From Methanoregula sp. UBA276 (GTDB lineage Archaea; Halobacteriota; Methanomicrobia; Methanomicrobiales; Methanospirillaceae): a stretch of DNA of 24,777 nucleotides. Under the pieces are notes generated by a model. The model was not told the origin of the DNA. It made no database searches and was given only the letters and a program-made list of their open reading frames with translations. Positions 1 through 7,400 of the stretch are shown here, piece by piece. The stretch lies in NCBI GenBank assembly GCA_002508495.1, contig DANA01000071.1, forward strand, positions 1,948 to 26,724. Direction: 5' to 3'. Both the position numbers and the translations under genes were made by a program. Each line of letters starts with the position of its first letter. Within the stretch, counting starts at the first letter, position 1.

Positions 1-201
1 ATCAACCGGGCCATGGAGGCGTTCGCCGGCCTGGACGTCGGGGGTGTTATCATCAACGACATCCCCACGTTCCGGGTTGACCAGATGCCCTATGGTGGGG
101 CGAAAGCCTCCGGCCTCGGCCGCGAAGGCCCGCGGTATGCCATCGAGGAGATGACCGGGAAGCGGCTGATGGTCATCAACCGCGAGGGCGGGCTGAGCTG
201 A
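1..201 (+). CDS. Aldehyde dehydrogenase, C-terminal fragment (window edge)
   Basis: The reading frame is open from base 1 and ends at TGA 199-201, so only the last 66 residues are present. They contain the ALDH C-terminal signature MPYGGAKASGLGREG followed by a YAIEEMTGKR tail, where the conserved oligomerisation segment of NAD(P)-dependent aldehyde dehydrogenases lies. The catalytic Cys and Glu would lie upstream, outside the window. In methanogens, proteins with this ending are usually annotated as lactaldehyde dehydrogenase (proposed in coenzyme F420 side-chain synthesis) or non-phosphorylating glyceraldehyde-3-phosphate dehydrogenase; the substrate cannot be chosen from this fragment. It converges with the minus-strand gene ending at 225, leaving a 23-nt gap. 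Confidence 0.88.
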   Translation: MNRAMEAFAGLDVGGVIINDIPTFRVDQMPYGGAKASGLGREGPRYAIEEMTGKRLMVINREGGLS

Positions 202-224
202 GGCAGCCGGAACCAGCCGCGGCT

Positions 225-842
225 TTAAGGCTCCTGCTTCCTGAGACAGGAAACCACCGCGTCCTGCGAGATCGAGCAGGCATACGGCAGGACATTGATC
301 TCTAGGCCGGCAATTTTTTCATAAACCCTCTTCTGCCGGATGATGGGCCACAGCTGGTACAGGTGCACGGTTACCGGCTCCCACATCGCCACCCAGCCCG
401 CTATTTCCAGGGCGGTTGCAGCAAGCTGGGCAACAGAAGAGGTCGGGAAGTGACTTGCAACCGCGTGGCTTGCCATTATCGCAATTGCGAGGAATGTGAG
501 ACCGACCAGGATGGTGAACCTGCCATACCTCCATCGGTCGCGGAACACAAGGTCCTGCATCAGGGCGCGGTACCGGAAATGGTGCCGTATGGCAGCGGGG
601 ATCTCCTGTGCTTCCGGTGATTCGGCCAGCGCATCCGGGAGGTAGATGACGATCCGGAATTCCGTTGCTGACGGAAAGTCACGAACAATGTCGACGATGT
701 AACTCTCGGCTGCGGTATTGAGTTCCTTCTCGTGGAACGGGGCAGGGTCAAACGTGTTGAAGAGTTGGAGAACCGAAGAGAGCGTCACCTCGATTAAGAT
801 GCGCCCATTCTCTTTGCGGTAGATGGATTCGATGGACTTCAC
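225..842 (-). CDS. Small membrane protein of unknown function, two predicted TM helices
   Basis: This encodes 205 residues that I do not recognise as a named family. The start chosen is GTG at 842-840 (reverse strand), because a GGGAGG ribosome-binding site lies about 5 nt upstream; the frame stays open to 1274, but that longer extension runs antisense through the LOG-like gene. The N-terminal ~110 residues are soluble and mixed alpha/beta. They are followed by two hydrophobic segments, one starting FTILVGLTFLAIAIMA and a second around LAATALEIAGWVAMWEP, then a basic RQKRVYEK segment and a short tail with two Cys. This suggests a cytoplasmic domain anchored by a helical hairpin. It is divergent from the gene starting at 994. 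Confidence 0.7.
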   Translation of the reverse strand: MKSIESIYRKENGRILIEVTLSSVLQLFNTFDPAPFHEKELNTAAESYIVDIVRDFPSATEFRIVIYLPDALAESPEAQEIPAAIRHHFRYRALMQDLVFRDRWRYGRFTILVGLTFLAIAIMASHAVASHFPTSSVAQLAATALEIAGWVAMWEPVTVHLYQLWPIIRQKRVYEKIAGLEINVLPYACSISQDAVVSCLRKQEP

Positions 843-993
843 ATGGGCCTCCCGGGCCGGATGTATACGATAGTATCTGCCCGGTACGACAAAAGCCCTC
901 GGTTCCGTTTTGGGGCACCGGTTTTCTGTATGCACTGCTTTTGGAGCGGGCGGACCAGAAAACCCTATCTTCCGGCAGACCGGGACGGTATGT

Positions 994-1440
994 ATGCAGA
1001 TTGCGGTCATCGGGGCATCGGACTGTTCGCTGGAAGAATACGAGACCGCCCGCACCCTTGGCCGGCGGATCGCGGAGATGGACGCCACCCTTGTCTGCGG
1101 CGGTATGGGTGGCGTGATGGAGGCGGCCTGCCAGGGAGCCCGCGAAGCGGGGGGCCGGACCGTGGGCATTGTGCCGGACACCGGCAACGGCAACCCGTAC
1201 CTCGATGTCGTTATCCGGACGGGGCTTGGCCATGCCCGCAACGCCCTTGTCGTCCAGTCGGCCGATGTCGTCATCGCGGTCGGGGGGAGTCACGGGACTC
1301 TGTCGGAGATCGCCCTTGCCCTGAAGACCGGAAGGCCAGTGTTTGGGATCGGGACCTGGGATATCAAAGGCGTTGTTGCCTGCTGTGGGCCGGGGGGAGC
1401 GATGGAGCAGGTGACAACAACGTTGAAAGATCCGCAATGA
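994..1440 (+). CDS. LOG-like / DprA-related Rossmann nucleotide-binding protein (TIGR00725-type)
   Basis: A 148-residue protein beginning MQIAVIGAS, a Rossmann-like beta strand. It has CGGMGGVMEAACQGAREAGG around residues 32-51 and GGSHGTLSEIALA around 93-105. These match the two glycine-rich blocks of the LOG/lysine-decarboxylase-like superfamily, where the second is PGGxGTxxE; here the Pro is absent, as in the shorter TIGR00725 family. Length fits that family. Plant and bacterial LOG enzymes hydrolyse nucleoside 5'-monophosphates, but for the archaeal TIGR00725 group the substrate is not established, so only nucleotide binding is inferred. The frame continues upstream to 910, but conservation begins at 994; there is no strong Shine-Dalgarno. 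Confidence 0.8.
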   Translation: MQIAVIGASDCSLEEYETARTLGRRIAEMDATLVCGGMGGVMEAACQGAREAGGRTVGIVPDTGNGNPYLDVVIRTGLGHARNALVVQSADVVIAVGGSHGTLSEIALALKTGRPVFGIGTWDIKGVVACCGPGGAMEQVTTTLKDPQ

Positions 1441-1648
1441 GGGTTTTTTGCACCCCCCGACAAAAACATCTCTCACGGGGCAGTGGCGGGGCTCACAACC
1501 CGGGGATTGGAGAATTCCTCCTCCCCTCATCCCGGGAAGGTACCTTTTTTTGGAACGGGATCCCCTCGAATTTTCCCCCAGTCCGGGATACCCGTTCGCC
1601 TCCTCCTGACCACCACTCTTAACCTTCCTTACTGCAAACTATCACGCA
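1441..1648. promoter_or_regulatory. Spacer with T-runs and probable promoter of the dtdA operon
   Basis: This 208-nt gap holds a T6 run at 1444-1449 just after the LOG-like stop and a T7 run near 1542, both consistent with archaeal oligo-T termination. About 30 nt before the dtdA ATG is a weak AT-rich box (TCTTAACCT, about 1617-1625). No Shine-Dalgarno precedes the ATG at 1649, so a near-leaderless transcript is plausible. The box is a poor match to a TATA consensus. Confidence 0.4.
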
Positions 1649-2965
1649 ATGCGGATTGCATTCATCAACTCACGGCAGGACACGGCAGGGTGCAACATCC
1701 GTTACCACCTTGAGCAGCTGCTGGGTGACCCGGCCGGGACGTGGCAGCGGCCGGACCGGACGTATTCGTTCCACGACACGGAGGGCCGGCTCATCCATGC
1801 AGCCGGGATCGACCGGGGGATTGATGCCGATCTTATCATCTTCATCTCCCGCCATGCAAGCACCCGCCCTTCCCCGGTCCTGACGGTTCACGTGACCGGC
1901 AATTACCGGGCAGCCGAACTGGGCGGGGAACCGGGGACGCTTGCACCCACAAGCCCTGCCATGATGCAGGGAGTCCTCCGCTCCCTTGCCCGGCACTGCC
2001 CGGAAGGGTACCAGGTCATGTACGAGGTGACCCATCACGGGCCGACGGATATCCTCCTGCCCTCGTTCTTTGTCGAGATCGGCAGTACCGAGAAGGAATG
2101 GACCGACCCGGCAGCGGGGCGTGCTGTTGCCGGGAGCATCCTTGAGGCCGTGCCCATCAATGCTGTACCGCTCATCGGGTTCGGGGGCACCCATTACGCA
2201 GCCCGCGAGACCGAGATCGCCCTGATGTCCCGGGGAGCATTCGGGCATATCGCCCATACGCGGGAGGTCCCGTACCTCTCTTCGGCAATGATACGCGAAA
2301 TGCAGGCCAAAAGCGGTGCGGCTGCTGCCTATATCGACCGGAAAGCCATTTCCCGAAAAGACCTCGCCCGTCTCGTGACCGTGCTCGAAGAGCTCGCGAT
2401 CCCGCTCCTTTCCGGTAGCGAGATCGCAGCAATGGGCAACCTCTCGTGGGACCGCTATTGTGCCGTGCGGAAAATGGCCGGGGAACTATCTCCCAATGCA
2501 CGCTGTTACGTCCATGGGCTTGAAGATGGGCCCGGCCCGCTTGCCCGTTTCTGTGCAAACGAAGCGCTCCTTGCCGAGACTCTCCGGTGCGATGAACCGG
2601 GGTTCATCCGGGCCCTTGACCCCCTGCCCGTGGTCCATATCTCCACGCAGAACGGGCGGATCCTGCCGGATTTCATCACTAACGGGCGCGAAATACAAAA
2701 AATAATAAATGATTTAAATACATTGTGCGTAAAAATCATACGTAATAACCAGATAACAGCAACGGAGAAAGATCACTTGATCCTAGCTAAGGTACGGTTT
2801 GACCCCCAAAAAGCGCGCGAACTGGGGATCCTGCCCGGACCGTTTTACCAGCAACTGGCATCAGGCCAGAAAATTTCTTTCCATGGCAGCGAGATCACGC
2901 CGGAAATGGTGTCCTCTTGCCATGAAACAAAGATCCACATCCCGGGGTTGGAGAAGTATTTATGA
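1649..2965 (+). CDS. dtdA: D-aminoacyl-tRNA deacylase, long GEK1/DtdA type
   Basis: A 438-residue enzyme that hydrolyses D-aminoacyl-tRNA to free tRNA and a D-amino acid, a translation quality-control step. Visible family motifs are SRHAS (68-72), HVTGN (81-85), YEVTHHGPTD (125-134) and GFGGTHYA (177-184), typical of the archaeal/plant DTD2 fold. The deacylase core occupies about residues 1-280. The remaining ~160 residues are an extension not found in the short (~270 aa) archaeal forms; similar long forms occur, as I recall, in Methanomicrobiales and haloarchaea. Its last ~60 residues (GILPGPFYQQL...ITPEMV) resemble the C-terminal segment of tRNase Z (GIPPGPLYGKL-type). Codons ~349-375 are strikingly AT-rich. 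The stop overlaps the ftsZ start by 4 nt (ATGA), indicating translational coupling. Confidence 0.92.
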   Translation: MRIAFINSRQDTAGCNIRYHLEQLLGDPAGTWQRPDRTYSFHDTEGRLIHAAGIDRGIDADLIIFISRHASTRPSPVLTVHVTGNYRAAELGGEPGTLAPTSPAMMQGVLRSLARHCPEGYQVMYEVTHHGPTDILLPSFFVEIGSTEKEWTDPAAGRAVAGSILEAVPINAVPLIGFGGTHYAARETEIALMSRGAFGHIAHTREVPYLSSAMIREMQAKSGAAAAYIDRKAISRKDLARLVTVLEELAIPLLSGSEIAAMGNLSWDRYCAVRKMAGELSPNARCYVHGLEDGPGPLARFCANEALLAETLRCDEPGFIRALDPLPVVHISTQNGRILPDFITNGREIQKIINDLNTLCVKIIRNNQITATEKDHLILAKVRFDPQKARELGILPGPFYQQLASGQKISFHGSEITPEMVSSCHETKIHIPGLEKYL

Positions 2966-4053
2966 GGTCAATTGTTGAAGAGGCACTAACAAGGGCGAGG
3001 GACGAACCGGTCAAGGCAACCCAGAATAACGAAGATCTTGACCAGGTCCTTGCCGAGCTCAAAACGGAGATTGCGGTTATCGGGTGCGGGGGCGGTGGTT
3101 CGAATACCATCTCCCGCATGATGGAAGAGGGGATCCACGGGGCCAAGCTCGTTGCCATCAATACCGATGCCCAGCACCTGATCCGTACCCACGCCGACCA
3201 GCGCATCCTTGTCGGGCGGCAGCGGACCCGGGGCCTCGGGGCCGGCTCCATCCCCCAGATCGGGGAGGAAGCGGCGCTTGAGAACGAGCAGGAGATTCGT
3301 GCCGTGGTCTCGGGCTGCGACATGGTCTTTATAACTGTCGGTCTTGGCGGAGGGACCGGAACCGGCGTAGCGCCGATCGTTGCCAAGGCAGCCCGGGATG
3401 AGGGCGCCCTCACGATCGCCATCGTCACCCTGCCCTTTGCCGCGGAAGGTGCGATCCGGATGGAGAACGCAGAAGCCGGCCTCGAACGCCTCCGGGATGT
3501 TGCTGATACGGTCATTGTTGTGCCCAATGACAAGCTCATCGAAGTCGTCCCCAAACTCCCCCTCTATGCGGCCTTCAAGGTTGCCGATGAAGTCCTGATG
3601 CGTGCGGTCAAGGGAATCACCGAACTCATCACCATGCCCGGGCTCGTCAACCTCGACTTTGCCGATGTCCGCACGGTCATGGAGCGCGGCGGCGTTGCCA
3701 TGATCGGGATGGGTGAGAGCGACAGCGAAGACAAGGCAGCAGACTCGGTCAAGAAAGCGATCCGCTCCCCGCTCCTTGATGTGGATATCAGCGGCGCAAC
3801 TGCCGCGCTGGTCAATGTTGTCGGCGGAACGGACATGACCATGGAAGAGGCAGAAGGTGTTGTGCAGGAAGTCTACAGCCGCGTGGACGAGAACGCCCGG
3901 ATCATCTGGGGCGCCCAGATTGACCCGTCGATGCAGAACCAGATGCGGACCCTGCTTGTGGTGACCGGCGTACGGTCGCCACAAATATATGGTCGGAATG
4001 AGAAACTAACCCCCAAAGTACAGAAACAGTTTGAGATCGATTTTCTCAAGTGA
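2962..4053 (+). CDS. ftsZ: Cell division GTPase FtsZ
   Basis: A 363-residue tubulin-like GTPase that polymerises into the division ring. GCGGGGSNT lies at 41-49, the tubulin signature GLGGGTGTGVAP at 127-138, and the T7-loop NLDFADV, which supplies the catalytic acidic residues to the adjacent subunit, near residues 230-236. About 35 charged residues precede the core, as in archaeal FtsZ1. The extreme C terminus (VQKQFEIDFLK) is a short, amphipathic, conserved-looking tail. The ATG overlaps the dtdA stop by 4 nt, and secE follows after 6 nt. ftsZ-secE-spt5 is a classic euryarchaeal order. Whether this is FtsZ1 or FtsZ2 needs a tree; secE linkage favours FtsZ1. Confidence 0.97.
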   Translation: MRSIVEEALTRARDEPVKATQNNEDLDQVLAELKTEIAVIGCGGGGSNTISRMMEEGIHGAKLVAINTDAQHLIRTHADQRILVGRQRTRGLGAGSIPQIGEEAALENEQEIRAVVSGCDMVFITVGLGGGTGTGVAPIVAKAARDEGALTIAIVTLPFAAEGAIRMENAEAGLERLRDVADTVIVVPNDKLIEVVPKLPLYAAFKVADEVLMRAVKGITELITMPGLVNLDFADVRTVMERGGVAMIGMGESDSEDKAADSVKKAIRSPLLDVDISGATAALVNVVGGTDMTMEEAEGVVQEVYSRVDENARIIWGAQIDPSMQNQMRTLLVVTGVRSPQIYGRNEKLTPKVQKQFEIDFLK

Positions 4054-4059
4054 TACCAT

Positions 4060-4269
4060 ATGGAAATTTCAAAACCTGATTTCAAGACCGACGCCATCCA
4101 CGAGGAATTAATTCGCAAATACTGGCGTGTCCTCAAACTCGCGCGTACCCCGACCCGGGAAGAATTCACCAAGATCGCAACCGTTGCCGCTGCAGGCGTG
4201 CTCGTTGTCGGGCTTGTCGGTTTCCTGATCTACGTTGTCTTCGACCACCAGCACCTGCTCGGGTTCTGA
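4060..4269 (+). CDS. secE: Preprotein translocase subunit SecE / Sec61 gamma
   Basis: A 69-residue single-span protein that clamps the SecY translocation pore in the cytoplasmic membrane. The amphipathic N-terminal helix carries the conserved RKYWRVLKLARTPTREEFTK region (residues 19-38), followed by a single TM helix (VAAAGVLVVGLVGFLIYVVF). Size and layout are exactly those of archaeal SecE. It sits 6 nt after ftsZ and 7 nt before spt5, in the same transcription unit. No strong Shine-Dalgarno is present in the 6-nt spacer, so translation probably depends on re-initiation from ftsZ. Confidence 0.95.
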   Translation: MEISKPDFKTDAIHEELIRKYWRVLKLARTPTREEFTKIATVAAAGVLVVGLVGFLIYVVFDHQHLLGF

Positions 4270-4276
4270 TCCTGCG

Positions 4277-4816
4277 ATGATTATGACACAGCCAACCCCC
4301 CCCGCAAACCCGGGGACGCCTGATGTGGCAGAACCCGCCGTCCCGGAGGTCTTCAACAACCGGATATTTGCGATCAAGACCACCTCCAAGCAGGAGCGGA
4401 CGGTTGCGGATAATATCTTAAAAGCGATCGATACCAAGGCAACGGACATCCGTGTCACTTCGATCATCGTCCCGAACGAGCTGCAGGGCTATGTCCTTGT
4501 GGAGACCCCGGAGAAGATGAACCGTATTGAACAGCTCGTCGAGATGATCGCCCACGCGCGGGTGGTCGTCAAGGGAGAGACGAGCCTTGCCGAGGTCGGT
4601 CATTTCCTCATCCCCAAGCCGGTTGTCTCCGGTATCGAGGAAGGCACGATTGTCGAGCTCATCGCCGGGCCGTTCAAGGGCGAGAAAGCGGTGGTGAAAC
4701 GGGTCGATTCAACCAAGGAAGAGATCACGGTCGAGCTCTACGAGAGCGTCGTCCCCATCCCCATCACGGTCCGCGGCGACAATGTCCGCGTGGTCGAGAA
4801 GGTCTCCGACCGGTAA
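4277..4816 (+). CDS. spt5: Transcription elongation factor Spt5 (NusG homologue)
   Basis: A 179-residue factor that, with Spt4, closes the RNA polymerase cleft and increases processivity. The NGN domain spans about residues 29-112 (FAIKTTSKQERTVADNI..., with GYVLVE and HFLIPKP), and the KOW domain about 118-176 (GTIVELIAGPFKGEKAVVKRV). Archaeal Spt5 is usually near 150 residues; the extra ~25 N-terminal residues here are Pro/Ala-rich and probably disordered. The start is ATG 4277, with ATG 4283 as an in-frame alternative; both precede the Pro-rich stretch. A T10 tract starts 1 nt after the stop, so the operon appears to end here instead of continuing into rpl11. Confidence 0.93.
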   Translation: MIMTQPTPPANPGTPDVAEPAVPEVFNNRIFAIKTTSKQERTVADNILKAIDTKATDIRVTSIIVPNELQGYVLVETPEKMNRIEQLVEMIAHARVVVKGETSLAEVGHFLIPKPVVSGIEEGTIVELIAGPFKGEKAVVKRVDSTKEEITVELYESVVPIPITVRGDNVRVVEKVSDR

Positions 4817-4817
4817 C

Positions 4818-4827
4818 TTTTTTTTTT
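4818..4827 (+). terminator. T10 transcription terminator after spt5
   Basis: Ten consecutive T residues begin two bases after the spt5 TAA. Archaeal RNA polymerase terminates at oligo-T stretches without requiring a hairpin, so this probably ends the dtdA-ftsZ-secE-spt5 transcript and isolates it from the accessory genes downstream. Confidence 0.75.
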
Positions 4828-5154
4828 GGATTTTGCATCATGCTGGGAGCGGCAGCTCCTGCAGTTTTCCGGCCTGCTGGTAAATGCGGGGTGTGGGGAT
4901 GCCGGCCGGTCGTGGTCCCATCCTGCGGATAATCCCCCGGCCCGGGATATTTTCAACCGCCTTATGATAATCCAATGAAAATATTTTATATATTAATCGG
5001 ATAGAATTTTTTTATATAGGAGGAAAAGCAAGGTCATACTATACACCGCCGATGAATCGCCTGAAGAGTATTCCTAAGGACAAGATTTTGCCCGCTCTGC
5101 CCGCTCCGTGGAAAACCATGCATCTGTCGTGCCTGTTTTTGTAAGGTGGTTTTC
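4828..5154 (+). promoter_or_regulatory. Intergenic region with tandem TATA boxes upstream of the receiver/PAS gene
   Basis: About 330 nt without a convincing gene. The first 150 nt are GC-rich and featureless. AT-rich promoter elements follow: TTTTATATATT at about 4984-4994 and TTTTTATATAGG at about 5010-5020. A TATA box at 5012-5018 predicts initiation near 5040. AGGAGG at 5018-5023 looks like a ribosome-binding site but has no start codon at a suitable distance. A 30-codon ORF at 5052-5144 (MNRLKSIPKD...) ends directly before the GGTGG (5145-5149) serving the next gene; it could be a leader peptide, but nothing confirms it. Confidence 0.5.
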
Positions 5155-7122
5155 GTGCCAACGTCCTGCAACCGCATTTCGGTCCTCTATGTTGACGACG
5201 AACCCGCACTGCTGGACGTGGGGAAAAAATTCCTCGAGTTCGGGGGAGGGTTTGATGTCCAGATCACGGACTCTTCACGGGAAGTTTTGCACCTGTTGCA
5301 GACAAAAAATTTTGACACGATAATCTCCGATTACCAGATGCCGGACATGGACGGGATCGCTCTTTTGAAAAAAGTCCGCCTGGCGTATCCCGATCTCCCC
5401 TTCATCCTCTTCACCGGCAAAGGCCGGGAGGAAGTTGTCATCCAGGCATTCGATGCCGGCGCGGACTATTATGTCCAGAAAGGGGATGACATGAAGTCCC
5501 AGTTCCGGGAACTCAGCCACAAGATCCTCCGTGCGGTGGAGAAACGGCATGCTGACCGGGCGCTCAGGGACAGCGAGGAGCGGTACCGGAACGTGGTATC
5601 TGACCAGAACGAATTCATCTGCCGCTTCCGGCCGGACGGGACGCATGTTTTTGTCAACAATGCCTATTGCCGGTATTTCGGGCTTTTTGAAGAGGATACC
5701 ATCGATCACCGGTTCATCCCCCGCATCCCGGAAGAAGATTTCGGTGCGGTCCAAATGCACTTCTCTTCCCTGACGCAGGACGCACCCCACGGGACCATCG
5801 AGCACCGGGTCATCCTCGGTGACGGGTCGGTCCGGTGGCACCAGTGGAGCGACCGGGCGATCTTCGACCTGTCCGGCACCCTCGTCGAGTACCAGTCCGT
5901 TGGCCGGGACATCACCGACCGGAAGACTGCGGAGCAGGAACTGGCAGCGAAGAATGACGAGCTCCGGGCCGCCCTCGAACAACTGACCGCGGTTGAAGAG
6001 GAACTCCGGAGCAGTTTTTCTGACCTTGCAGAAAGCCAGCGCACCCTTGCAGAGAAGGAAGCGACCCTGCATGCCATCATCGAGGAATCCCCGATCCCGC
6101 AGTTCGTTATCGACCGCAACCACCGGGTCCTGTACTGGAATTCTGCCCTTGCCACGTACTGCGGGATTTCGGCCGGGGAGATGATCGGCACCGACCGGCA
6201 CTGGCAGGCGTTCTATCCCGAGAAACAGCCGTGCCTTGCCGACGTCATCCTCGATTATGGCGAGGATACGATTCCCGCGTGGTACCGTGAGCGGTGCTCG
6301 CCGTCCGGCCTGGTCAAAGGGGCGTACGAAGTTACCGCGTTCTTCCCCCGCATGGGCACCGGGGGGACGTGGCTCCGGTTCACGGCCGGGCTGATCCGCG
6401 ACCGTGACGGCGAAATTGTCGGCGCTGTCGAGACGCTTGAGGATATCACGGAACGAAAACGCCGGGAAGAGGAACTGCTGTGCAAGCACCACGATCTGAA
6501 CGTCTCGTACGAGCAGCTTGCTGCAACCGAAGAGGAGCTGCGGAACAACTACGACGAGCTGGTCCGGCTCGAACGGGAGCTCCTGGAGAGCAGGGAGCTC
6601 TACCGTACCGTTGTCGAGGACCAGACCGAGTTCATCTGCCGCTTCCGGCCGGACGGGACGCATGTCTTTGTCAACGACGCCTATTGCCGGTACTTCTCCA
6701 TGGCACGGGACACTCTCATCGGGAAACGGTTCTGCCCGGAACTCTTCATTGACGACCGGAAAAAACTCCGGGAACTCCTCGCGTCCTTATCGCCGGAAAA
6801 CCCGGTCGGGTCCCTGCGGCAGCGGGTCATCTTCCCCGACGGGAGCATCCGCTGGCAGAACTGGACTGACCGCGCGATCTTTGATGAAAACAACGCCCTG
6901 GTGGAGTACCAGTCCGTTGGCCGGGATATCACCGGGGTCATCGCTGCCGAACAGAAGCTGAAGACCAAGAACGAGCTGCTGCACGCAGCCTACGAGAAAC
7001 TGAGCATTGTCGAAGAAGAACTCCGGAAAAACTTCGAAGACCTTACTTTAAGCCAGCAGGCGCTCAAAGAGAGCGAGGAGCGGTATCGTGCCGCGGTCCG
7101 GAAACGCTCCGGCGGGGATTGA
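5155..7122 (+). CDS. Response-regulator receiver + three PAS domains, no kinase domain
   Basis: A 655-residue cytoplasmic signalling protein. Residues 5-125 form a CheY-like receiver: acidic pair DD at 14-15, phospho-acceptor D59 (IISDYQMPDMDG), T87 and K109. Three PAS/PAC units follow at about 141-256, 302-435 and 481-596, each ending in a GRDIT- or LEDIT-type PAC motif, separated by coiled-coil linkers (e.g. LRAALEQLTAVEEELRSSFSDL). The protein stops at residue 655, right after a SEERYRA motif that usually opens another PAS domain. No HisKA or HATPase is present, so it is either a truncated hybrid kinase or a kinase-free relay. PAS1 and PAS3 are near duplicates at DNA level. The start is GTG 5155, with GGTGG at 5145-5149; GTG 5146 is an alternative. 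Confidence 0.85.
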   Translation: MPTSCNRISVLYVDDEPALLDVGKKFLEFGGGFDVQITDSSREVLHLLQTKNFDTIISDYQMPDMDGIALLKKVRLAYPDLPFILFTGKGREEVVIQAFDAGADYYVQKGDDMKSQFRELSHKILRAVEKRHADRALRDSEERYRNVVSDQNEFICRFRPDGTHVFVNNAYCRYFGLFEEDTIDHRFIPRIPEEDFGAVQMHFSSLTQDAPHGTIEHRVILGDGSVRWHQWSDRAIFDLSGTLVEYQSVGRDITDRKTAEQELAAKNDELRAALEQLTAVEEELRSSFSDLAESQRTLAEKEATLHAIIEESPIPQFVIDRNHRVLYWNSALATYCGISAGEMIGTDRHWQAFYPEKQPCLADVILDYGEDTIPAWYRERCSPSGLVKGAYEVTAFFPRMGTGGTWLRFTAGLIRDRDGEIVGAVETLEDITERKRREEELLCKHHDLNVSYEQLAATEEELRNNYDELVRLERELLESRELYRTVVEDQTEFICRFRPDGTHVFVNDAYCRYFSMARDTLIGKRFCPELFIDDRKKLRELLASLSPENPVGSLRQRVIFPDGSIRWQNWTDRAIFDENNALVEYQSVGRDITGVIAAEQKLKTKNELLHAAYEKLSIVEEELRKNFEDLTLSQQALKESEERYRAAVRKRSGGD

Positions 7123-7400
7123 TCTGCTTTTTTGCGCTGTTCTGCGTTCTCCCCGGAAGATTGAGTTGAGCGGGGGCCTGCGCTTCAAAACCCCCCGCAT
7201 GTCTCGTTCGCACCCCCACAGGCACGATGGATGGCGTGTCTTGTCACGGGCAGGGAATTATCCTGTGACCCCGGTTTACCCGCGGGTGACTGCTCCCCAA
7301 CACTGCCCGTACCGCCAGCGATGATGCAGGGAACAATTCCAAAAACGTTTCAATGGTATGGCACCAACGGTTCATTTGGACCCTTGCGCAGGTGCAACCC
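7123..7400. other. Intergenic spacer with a T-run and hairpin
   Basis: This 278-nt gap holds a T6 run shortly after the stop (about 7129-7134), consistent with termination. An imperfect hairpin lies at about 7242-7268 (arms GTCAC/GTGAC and AGG/CCT around GAATTAT). No gene is supported here. Confidence 0.35.

Noticed and set aside
843..1274. N-terminal extension of the minus-strand gene at 225
   Set aside because: The extension is low-complexity, Pro/Arg/Ser-rich and antisense to the LOG-like gene; GTG 842 with GGGAGG upstream is the better start.
2986..3984. 332-codon minus-strand ORF opposite ftsZ
   Set aside because: It is antisense to an unmistakable FtsZ and has no motif of its own.
5275..6663. 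Long minus-strand ORF opposite the receiver/PAS gene
   Set aside because: This is an antisense shadow caused by GC-rich codon bias; the plus-strand reading has clear receiver and PAS domains.
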